This document shows positions 28,280 to 33,526 of a DNA stretch of 33,526 nucleotides, piece after piece. The DNA lies in assembly GCA_902777335.1 (NCBI GenBank), contig CACYTF010000037.1, positions 1 to 33,526 on the forward strand, in the 5' to 3' direction. The position numbers were made by a program, and so were the translations under genes. The notes beneath the pieces are model-generated. The model was not told where the DNA came from and did not search any database. It was given only the letters and a program-made list of their open reading frames with translations. Numbering within the stretch: position 1 is the stretch's first letter; every line of letters starts with the position of its first letter. This stretch comes from an uncultured Eubacteriales bacterium (GTDB lineage: Bacteria; Bacillota; Clostridia; Christensenellales; Aristaeellaceae).

Positions 28280-29270
28280 AAAACAGCGTTACACCGAGGA
28301 CGAATCGGGGCGCGTGACCGTCACCGTCGTGAACCAAGGCTCCAAGTCCGTGGACAGCTCGAAGCTCACCCTGAAGCTGGGCGACTTCTTCACGCAGACC
28401 AAGACCACGGGCATGATCGCGGCGGGCAGCGCCACGCAGGTGACGTTCGATTTCGTCGCGCCGGAGACGCTTGAGAGAATGACGGTGACGGCCACCGCCA
28501 CCACCGACCCGAACAACGAGATCACCGAATCCAATGAGAACAACAACACCCTCACCAGTACGCTGGCGGTCAAGCCCATACCGCCCGACCTGGCGATCAT
28601 CGCCACCAACGCGCAGAACTGGTACGCGGGAAAAGAAGTGGTCGTGACCGCCACCGTCGTCAACTACACCAAGCGGGCGGTGCCGGAGGTCACGGTGCGC
28701 CTGACCCTCGGCAGCAGCCGGTACGAGGAAATCATCCCCATGCCGGGCAACGGCAGCAACCTGGCGGTGTTCCGAATCAAGCTGCCCGCGGCCACAGGCT
28801 CCGCGTCGCTGGCGTTCATGGTCGATCCCTACAACGCCGTTCCCGAGGGGAACGAGAGCAACAACGACCTGAGCAAGACGGTCCAGATCGTCGCCGTGCC
28901 CGTTGGAATCGTTCTTGACCCGGACTTGCCGGAGCTGGAACAGACCTACAAGACCCGCGGGCTGCTGTCCATCCCCAATGCCACCAATTCGGACTACCTG
29001 TCCCTCGGCGGCATTTCCGAAAAGCAGGCGACGCTGCCGATGGCGCTGTCGCAATACCTGAAGGACAACCCGGGCATCCGACATATTCGCCTGATGCTGG
29101 ACAACGACAAGGCGGGCAGGAGCGCGGCGAAGCATATCGCGGAGGGCGTGGCAGAAAGCTATGACGTAAAGGCCATCTTTCCATGCCACGGGAAGGACTT
29201 AAACGACGAGGCGCAATGGATGGCGGAGCGTGGCCCGCGGCAGCCAGCGCCGGACAGGACGACGAGGTGA
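28212..29270 (+). CDS. Chimeric ORF: two CARDB-like domains joined to a truncated Toprim (DUF3991-type) domain
   Basis: 352 residues from a GTG at 28212 that lies in the tandem repeat and has no ribosome site. About residues 33-115 and 120-230 are CARDB-like Ig folds (VTVTVVNQGSKSV ... NEITESNENNNTL; VVVTATVVNYTKRAV ... NAVPEGNESNNDLSKTV), normally found in cell-surface proteins. From about residue 252 the sequence is the C-terminal part of the Toprim domain of conjugative-element DNA-processing proteins: DYLSLGGISEKQA, then IRLMLDNDKAG with the D-x-D pair at D297/D299. The N-terminal Toprim motif with its catalytic Glu and the preceding DUF3991 part are missing. An extracellular module in frame with half of a DNA enzyme is best explained by deletion. 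I regard it as a degenerate fusion, although the frame is intact. Confidence 0.6.
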   Translation: MPLTVGLTALMGATYGRPHHFLRKQRYTEDESGRVTVTVVNQGSKSVDSSKLTLKLGDFFTQTKTTGMIAAGSATQVTFDFVAPETLERMTVTATATTDPNNEITESNENNNTLTSTLAVKPIPPDLAIIATNAQNWYAGKEVVVTATVVNYTKRAVPEVTVRLTLGSSRYEEIIPMPGNGSNLAVFRIKLPAATGSASLAFMVDPYNAVPEGNESNNDLSKTVQIVAVPVGIVLDPDLPELEQTYKTRGLLSIPNATNSDYLSLGGISEKQATLPMALSQYLKDNPGIRHIRLMLDNDKAGRSAAKHIAEGVAESYDVKAIFPCHGKDLNDEAQWMAERGPRQPAPDRTTR

Positions 29271-29277
29271 GAATAAA

Positions 29278-29823
29278 GTGGAAGAAATTGAAATCCTCCA
29301 GCTCAACCGCGAAAACAGCGTCTACGCCTTCTGCAGTTATGGTTTTCTCTGGCAGAAGGGCGTACAGCTGAACGCTTCCCAATACGATTCCGTGTACAAG
29401 GGAACGATGCAGCCGGGCATGAACCTGGAGAACAGCTTTGCCAGGTTCAACATCAACCGTCCGAAGGACTTCAAGGGACACTCGCTGTCCGTCAGCGACG
29501 TGGTCATCATTCGTGACAATAAAGTGCAACACGCTTTCATTCTGAGGCTGAACAACAACGAGATGCACCACCTGAAGAAGCAGGTGGAAAAGAGCGGGCT
29601 GTCCCGTGAGGTGTACGTCCGCAAGCTCATCATGGGGCGCGAGATCAAGGAGCGCCCTCAGCAGGACTGCGTGGAGCTGCTGAAGACGGTGCGTGCGCAG
29701 GGCCACCTTCTGACCGCCGTGGCACAGGACGCGCTGGCGCGCGACGGGGTCAGCACGGATCATGTGGACGATCTCCGGCAGTGCTACAAGGCGCTGCTGT
29801 CGGAGGTCAAGAAGCTGGTGTAG
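29278..29823 (+). CDS. Chimeric ORF: YodL-like N-terminus fused to MobC-like relaxosome protein
   Basis: 181 residues from the GTG at 29278, with GAGGTGAG about six bases upstream overlapping the previous stop. Residues 1-80 are YodL-like (YDSVYKGTMQPG ... FARFNINRPKDFKGHSLSVSDVV). At about residue 82, where YodL proteins normally finish with a D-S-x-G-F strand, the frame switches to a MobC-like sequence (HAFILRLNNNE, KQVEKSGLSREVYVRKLIMG, then a helical tail to Lys-Lys-Leu-Val). MobC proteins are ribbon-helix-helix accessory factors that help a relaxase open oriT. The junction falls at about 29515-29525. The relaxase gene that should follow is absent, and a truncated MATE gene on the other strand begins instead. 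Confidence 0.65.
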   Translation: MEEIEILQLNRENSVYAFCSYGFLWQKGVQLNASQYDSVYKGTMQPGMNLENSFARFNINRPKDFKGHSLSVSDVVIIRDNKVQHAFILRLNNNEMHHLKKQVEKSGLSREVYVRKLIMGREIKERPQQDCVELLKTVRAQGHLLTAVAQDALARDGVSTDHVDDLRQCYKALLSEVKKLV

Positions 29824-29825
29824 CC

Positions 29826-30282
29826 GGTCATGGAAGGGCCGGACGCCGTGACCAGCGCGCAGCCTGAGAGCAGGATCGCGTAGAGGATGAGGTTGGCCGC
29901 CAGCAGCTTCCGCTTCTCCTCAAAGAACAGCAGGCAGCAGGCGAGACTGAAGAACCCTTGGGAAACGAAGCAGAGCAGAAAAACCGAATAGCACTCCCGG
30001 CTCAGGCGGGCAAGGGCGGCGCTGCCGTCGTTCGCGCCGAGCAGGTCCAGCATCGGCCCCTTGAACAGCGCAAGCAGCAGCGTCAGCGCCGCCATCAGCA
30101 TCAGCATGCCTGCACGCCGGTAAAGCCCAGCGCTACACCATCACGCAGGGCATAATGACCTCGTAAGCCGCCGCGCCGAGATAATGACTCACGAAGAAGA
30201 TGTTGATCATGTTTTTGATCACCAGGTCCATTTCGGCGATCAGCGCGAAAAACAGGGTCCCGATCATTTTTCTCTTCGCCAT
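29826..30282 (-). pseudogene. MATE-family efflux transporter, broken and truncated
   Basis: An ATG at 30282 with GAGAAGG upstream opens a frame encoding a typical MATE N-terminus (MAKRKMIGTLFFALIAEMDL..., IKNMINIFFVSHYLGAAAYE), which stops at a TAG near 30134 after about 49 residues. In another frame, 30107 to about 29826, come further MATE helices (GMLMLMAALTLLLALF, GPMLDLLGAND, QGFFSLACCLLFFEEKRKLL). An internal segment is therefore missing, and the gene is cut off at about 29826 where the mobile-element ORF ends on the other strand. MATE proteins are cation-coupled drug/metabolite exporters of 12 helices; only about four remain. It lies 27 bp after the histidine kinase gene and was probably the third gene of that operon. 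Confidence 0.7.
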
Positions 30283-30309
30283 ACGATTGACCTTCTCAGA
30301 GATTCTTCT

Positions 30310-31521
30310 TCATTTTCCCTCATCCTGTGGTATAAATATTGTTACCCTTGTTCCACCCGCTTCGCGCTCTTCGATTTCCAGCGTCCCGCCGCACATCGCT
30401 TTCAGCCGCTCGCGGATGTTTTTGAGCGCGTAGTTCGGCTCGTCCTCATCCGAAGGCGCGTAGCCGGGGCCGGTGTCCTCCACGGTGATCTTCACGCCCA
30501 GGTCGGTGTTTTCCGTGGCGATGGAGATGTACAGCGGCTCCAGGTCCGGGTCCATGCCGTGCTTGACGGCGTTTTCCACGATGGGCTGGAGCGTCAGGGG
30601 CGGTATGCGGAAGAAGGTGTCCGGCGTGTCAAACTCCACGAACAGGCGGCCTTCAAAGCACGCCTGCTCCACCGCGAGATACGCCCGGGTGTGCTCCAGC
30701 TCCTTTTCAAAGGAAATCGTGTCCTCCTGAGCTATGGCCGTGAAGTTGTTTTGCAGGTAGCGGGTGAAGTCGCGTATGACGCGCTGGGCCTTGGGCGGGT
30801 CCTGCGCGCACAGGTAATAGGTGTTCATCAGCGTGTTGTAGATGAAATGCGGCCGCATTTGCGCCACGGCAGCGCGCGTCCTCTGCTGCGCCGCTTCATC
30901 CCGCTGCATCAGATAGCGCCTGACCAGCTCCGCCATCAGGTACAGCTCCACGAGGATGATCTGTATGGCGTCCACGGCGAAAAAGCAAACCAGAAACATG
31001 ACGAATTGCGCGCCCGTTACCCGCTTGCGTCTCAGAAACAGCGCGATCAGACAGTTGACCGTGAGAGATGCGATGATGGCGACATACACATAAGACCAGC
31101 GCCCGGCGCGCGTCGCATAGTCCCGGGTGATGCTGACCGCGCCGGTGAAGTGGGCCAGCCACTGCGCCGCGATCAGCGCCGCCGTCAGCGCACACTGGAT
31201 GCGCATGGCCGCGCTTTTGAGGTAGTTTTCGCCGCAGCATTGGAGGAAATAGGCGAACACCAGCAGCGACGGAAGCGGGGTGATCAGCGCCTCGGCACAG
31301 AGCAGCGCCCGAAACAGGGAATGCGAAACCTGATTCTGCGCGGCAGCGCGTTTCAACAGGGCGAGCGCCGCGCTGAGAAGGGCCGAGGACAGTATGGCAA
31401 CGCACAGGCGCGCGGGCCATCGGTCGATGTCGCGGGCAAGGAAGACCAGAATCAACCCGAACAGGCCAAACAGAACCGCCGACGCCTCCGCCGCCGCCCA
31501 AAAATCAAACCCCAACATCAT
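30310..31521 (-). CDS. LytS/YpdA-type sensor histidine kinase
   Basis: 403 residues. The ATG at 31521 overlaps the stop of the regulator gene (ATGA), with GAGGGGG six bases upstream, so the two are translationally coupled. The first about 210 residues hold around six hydrophobic helices with short loops and no large sensor domain. The catalytic half is of the His_kinase family: AQMRPHFIYNTL with the phospho-acceptor H225, then LQPIVENAVKHG (N-box) and VEDTGPGYAP (G-box), ending GGTRVTIFIP. Kinases of this type phosphorylate a partner receiver domain, usually of a LytTR regulator; here the partner is an XRE-REC protein. A MATE transporter remnant follows, so the system may once have controlled efflux. 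The ligand is unknown. Confidence 0.9.
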   Translation of the reverse strand: MMLGFDFWAAAEASAVLFGLFGLILVFLARDIDRWPARLCVAILSSALLSAALALLKRAAAQNQVSHSLFRALLCAEALITPLPSLLVFAYFLQCCGENYLKSAAMRIQCALTAALIAAQWLAHFTGAVSITRDYATRAGRWSYVYVAIIASLTVNCLIALFLRRKRVTGAQFVMFLVCFFAVDAIQIILVELYLMAELVRRYLMQRDEAAQQRTRAAVAQMRPHFIYNTLMNTYYLCAQDPPKAQRVIRDFTRYLQNNFTAIAQEDTISFEKELEHTRAYLAVEQACFEGRLFVEFDTPDTFFRIPPLTLQPIVENAVKHGMDPDLEPLYISIATENTDLGVKITVEDTGPGYAPSDEDEPNYALKNIRERLKAMCGGTLEIEEREAGGTRVTIFIPQDEGK

Positions 31522-32108
31522 ATCAGCCCCCTCACGGGATACCGCAGCTTGGGAATCTGCCGAAGGATCTCCTCCGCGTCCAACGGCTTGAGCAGAAAGC
31601 CGCAGGCGCCGGTGTCCCAGGCGTCGAAGGCGTATTCCCGATAGCCGGTCAGATAGATCACGTTGGTGCGCGGGCGGATGCGCAGCAGCTCCCGGCACAG
31701 GTCAAGACCGCTGCTCCTGCCCAGCTCAATGTCCAGGAACGCCAGCGATACCGGGTTCTGCGTAAAATACTCCACGGCCTCCTGCCGCCTTGTAAAGCCG
31801 ACGATATTCGCGCCTGGCAGTGCCTGGCGCAGAATGGGGAGCCCTCCTTCAAGAACGATGGGGCTGTCGTCCACCAGCAGTACGTTGGGCGCTCCGTCAG
31901 ATTCCTCCGCAGCTGCCAGCAGCGCCGCGGTATCCACGCCCAGGGTCTCCGCGATCAGGGCAACCGTAGCAACGTCGGGCATGCGGCGGCCCACCTCCCA
32001 GTTTGCGACACTGGGGCGGCCTACATGCAGACGATCCGCCAGCTGCTGCTGGGAAAGCCCGCTTTCAATGCGGAGACGGCGCACCGTATCTCCGAAGGAT
32101 TTCGTCAT
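31518..32108 (-). CDS. Response regulator with N-terminal XRE helix-turn-helix and C-terminal receiver domain
   Basis: 196 residues from the ATG at 32108, which has GGAGAAGGGGG upstream and starts directly at the HTH. The frame is open further upstream but without support. Residues about 4-60 are a Cro/CI-type HTH (LRIESGLSQQQLADRLHVG, SVANWEVGRRMPDV). From about residue 73 a receiver domain follows: LLVDDSP (acidic pair), LAFLDIELG (phospho-acceptor Asp), IYLTGY (switch Thr) and FLLKPLD (conserved Lys). This order is reversed from the common REC-then-output layout, and the XRE output replaces the LytTR domain expected beside a LytS-type kinase. It probably binds DNA as a dimer, with phosphorylation by the coupled kinase changing affinity. 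Confidence 0.88.
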   Translation of the reverse strand: MTKSFGDTVRRLRIESGLSQQQLADRLHVGRPSVANWEVGRRMPDVATVALIAETLGVDTAALLAAAEESDGAPNVLLVDDSPIVLEGGLPILRQALPGANIVGFTRRQEAVEYFTQNPVSLAFLDIELGRSSGLDLCRELLRIRPRTNVIYLTGYREYAFDAWDTGACGFLLKPLDAEEILRQIPKLRYPVRGLI

Positions 32109-32136
32109 GGCGATTCTGCCCCCTTCTCCTGTCAAT

Positions 32137-32165
32137 AGCATACAGAATATGGATTGAAAATACAA
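32137..32165 (-). promoter_or_regulatory. Candidate promoter of the regulator-kinase operon
   Basis: On the minus strand, TTGTAT (32165-32160) and TATGCT (32142-32137) are separated by 17 nt and lie just before the ribosome site of the regulator gene. Both boxes match consensus at 4 of 6 positions. Confidence 0.5.
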
Positions 32166-32205
32166 GAGCAAGCGCCTTAATCGTTGTGTCTTTCTGAAAC
32201 GTCCC

Positions 32206-32234
32206 TTTTCCGACGCTGCTCATTTGGATATAAT
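32206..32234 (+). promoter_or_regulatory. Candidate promoter of the four-helix membrane protein gene
   Basis: A perfect TATAAT at 32229-32234 stands 53 bp before the AAAGGAGG ribosome site. The matching -35 position (about 32206-32211, TTTTCC) is poor, so an activator may be needed or the -10 match may be fortuitous. Confidence 0.45.
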
Positions 32235-32303
32235 GGAAACGGGTGCACAATGACAAAGGTGTTATTGTGAAAAACACATCCACACAAAGGAGGAACGAAC
32301 AAA

Positions 32304-32753
32304 ATGAGCCTTGACAACGCAAAGAAGTCGATCATCATCCTCGGCGTGCTGAACATCATCCTCGGTCTCTTCGGAATTTTTCTGGGCGTCGCTCTCTTTT
32401 CGGGCGGCAATATGCTCGGCAAGAGCGTCATTGAAACGGCCGCGCCAGGCGCGGAGGGCGCGGCGGAGGCGCTCACCGTTTCGGGAATCATGCTCGTCCT
32501 GGGCGTCTTCGTGCTGGTCGCCGCCGTTGTCTACTTGCTGCTGGGCATCTTTTCGATCATCGGCGGGAAGAACCCGGTCAAGATCATGCCCGCCTATGTG
32601 CTCTCGATCATCGCGATCATCCTGTCGGTCGTTACCATGATCCTCAATTTTGTGAATGGCGTGAATGCCACCAGCATACTTGACGGCATCGTGGGCATCG
32701 TCTTCAGCGCGACTTCGTTCGCCTGCGCGAAGACCATCCGCAACAGCCTTTGA
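32304..32753 (+). CDS. Small membrane protein with four predicted helices, function unknown
   Basis: 149 residues; ATG at 32304 with AAAGGAGG nine bases upstream. Four hydrophobic helices are evident: about 9-33 (IIILGVLNIILGLFGIFLGV), 59-85 (SGIMLVLGVFVLVAAVVYLL), 96-116 (AYVLSIIAIILSVVTMIL) and 122-142 (SILDGIVGIVFSATSFACA). A short loop after the first helix is Gly/Ala/Glu-rich (ETAAPGAEGAAEAL). The layout resembles small tetraspan proteins seen widely in Firmicutes, but I recognise no named family and no catalytic residues. It is a single-gene unit with its own candidate promoter and a clear terminator. Confidence 0.8.
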   Translation: MSLDNAKKSIIILGVLNIILGLFGIFLGVALFSGGNMLGKSVIETAAPGAEGAAEALTVSGIMLVLGVFVLVAAVVYLLLGIFSIIGGKNPVKIMPAYVLSIIAIILSVVTMILNFVNGVNATSILDGIVGIVFSATSFACAKTIRNSL

Positions 32754-32807
32754 GCCTGGAGACGCATGTGTATGCAGGACAGCCGCTCGACATAATGTCT
32801 GTATATC

Positions 32808-32851
32808 GACAACCACACCTGGCATCAAGACGGGCTGTGGTTGTCTTTCTT
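32808..32851 (+). terminator. Intrinsic terminator of the membrane protein gene
   Basis: GACAACCACA (32808-32817) pairs perfectly over 10 bp with TGTGGTTGTC (32836-32845) and is followed by TTTCTT, 55 bp after the stop codon. Confidence 0.8.
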
Positions 32852-32959
32852 GAAACACCCACTTTTCGGGAGATGTACGATGCGAAAGCCGCGTATTGCC
32901 GAAAAGACGGCAACGACCGAAGAAGGACGCAGAACCGATAAACGACGGGAGGTATCACC

Positions 32960-33526
32960 ATGAAAAAGAGACTGACAACACTGATTCTCGCGCTGCTCAT
33001 GATCGTAGGCGCATGGGGTGTCTGCGCGACGGCCGAGGTCGTTCCCTTCCCCGAAACGCCCGTGATCGGCATCGCCTGGCGGGCGGATACCGATTCCGAG
33101 TTCTTTACCAACATCTGCCGGGCCGTGGAGGAGGCGGGCGGTACTTGGGTGCTGCTGGATCAGGTCACATCCGCCGATCTGGCCTATGACGACGCGTGCA
33201 AACTGACCGAGGGCGTGACGGCGCTGGGCTCTTTGGACGCGGACGCGGCGAAATACGTGCGCTTGAATACATGGCATGGTTCCAACGCCGCCGAGGCCGT
33301 GGGCGACGTGAGCATCGTGCTGTTCACCGGCGGCGAGGACATCAGTTCCACGCTGTTCTTCGACCCCGAGCCCTGGCACGGCATCGTGGCGGAGATCGAC
33401 TACAACGCCGAGCGCGACGTCTCCGACTACCTGACGATGAGCTACTGCCTGGACAACGACATTCCCGTGATGGGCTTTTGCCGCGGGATGCAGATGCTGG
33501 GCGTGATCTCCGGGGCTGAGATGATC
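32960..33526 (+). CDS. Exported peptidase C26 / class I glutamine amidotransferase-like enzyme, N-terminal part (runs off window)
   Basis: The ATG at 32960 follows GGGAGG by seven bases; 189 codons are open to the window edge. Residues 1-26 form a signal peptide (MKKR, Leu/Ile core, Ala-Thr-Ala). The mature part starts PVIGIAWR like the gamma-glutamyl-gamma-aminobutyrate hydrolase (PuuD) group. It has the FTGGEDIS loop at about 120-127 and the nucleophile elbow IPVMGFCRGMQML, with the catalytic Cys at about 176. The His-Glu of the triad would lie beyond the window. Most C26 enzymes of this type act in the cytosol on gamma-glutamyl amides. The signal peptide points to an extracytoplasmic substrate, possibly gamma-glutamyl bonds of peptides or polyglutamate. 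No candidate promoter was seen in 32852-32946. Confidence 0.85.
   Translation, partial: MKKRLTTLILALLMIVGAWGVCATAEVVPFPETPVIGIAWRADTDSEFFTNICRAVEEAGGTWVLLDQVTSADLAYDDACKLTEGVTALGSLDADAAKYVRLNTWHGSNAAEAVGDVSIVLFTGGEDISSTLFFDPEPWHGIVAEIDYNAERDVSDYLTMSYCLDNDIPVMGFCRGMQMLGVISGAEMI

Larger units (their letters stand above)
25690..29823. mobile_element. Decayed integrative/conjugative element remnant
   Basis: The left edge is the tRNA-Ser fragment. The right edge is where the YodL-MobC ORF abuts a truncated MATE gene on the opposite strand. Inside are gene types usual in Firmicutes conjugative elements (Toprim of the DUF3991 type, two YodL-like domains, a MobC-like relaxosome protein, a CARDB surface-protein fragment) and two toxin-antitoxin pairs. 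Most are truncated or fused to unrelated neighbours. No integrase, relaxase, coupling protein or intact distal tRNA is present, so the element is non-autonomous. Parts are visibly more AT-rich than the flanks (for example 25550-25650 and 27400-28180). The exact right end is inferred. Confidence 0.6.

Overview
The window looks like a GC-rich chromosomal contig from an uncultured, probably host-associated Gram-positive bacterium (Bacillota, Clostridia-like). The basis is the strong AGGAGG-type ribosome binding sites, Sec-exported proteins with no outer-membrane machinery, a clostripain-family protease, an exported acetolactate decarboxylase, a LytS/YpdA-type histidine kinase, and remnants of a Firmicutes-type conjugative element. 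This assignment is inference; there is no rRNA or other marker gene here.

Left part (1-20416): the tail of a TPR protein is followed by one giant exported protein of 6719 residues. It has a signal peptide, two blocks of Glu/Gln/Lys/Pro-rich repeats, RTX-like Asp/Gly repeats, and then thousands of residues of Gly/Ala/Val/Asn-rich beta-solenoid repeat resembling the LktA-type filamentous adhesins. These are interrupted by InlB-like 'bacterial repeat' modules and a helical insertion. No LPXTG or C-terminal membrane anchor is visible. A secreted C11 (clostripain-type) protease follows 80 bp downstream and may process exported protein.

Middle (22643-25502): a tight cluster encodes a PAP2 membrane phosphatase, an exported fusion of acetolactate decarboxylase to an M15 peptidoglycan peptidase, and a small PPC/DUF296 protein. 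The fusion is the most unusual single gene after the giant protein.

Island (25690-29823): a 3' fragment of a tRNA-Ser(CGA) gene with its terminator marks an integration boundary. To its right lies a decayed mobile element. It holds a MNT/HEPN toxin-antitoxin pair with a truncated HEPN gene, a YodL-like ORF carrying two arrays of consecutive perfect hairpins inside its reading frame, a ParE-type toxin-antitoxin operon with a good promoter and terminator, a three-unit tandem repeat, a CARDB-Toprim chimera, and a YodL-MobC chimera. The chimeras read like in-frame deletion products of a conjugative element.

Right part (29826-33526): on the minus strand, an XRE-REC response regulator and a LytS-type sensor kinase form an operon that ends in a broken MATE transporter gene cut off at the island edge. 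On the plus strand are a four-helix membrane protein with its own terminator and the start of an exported C26 (gamma-glutamyl hydrolase/amidotransferase-like) enzyme that runs off the window.
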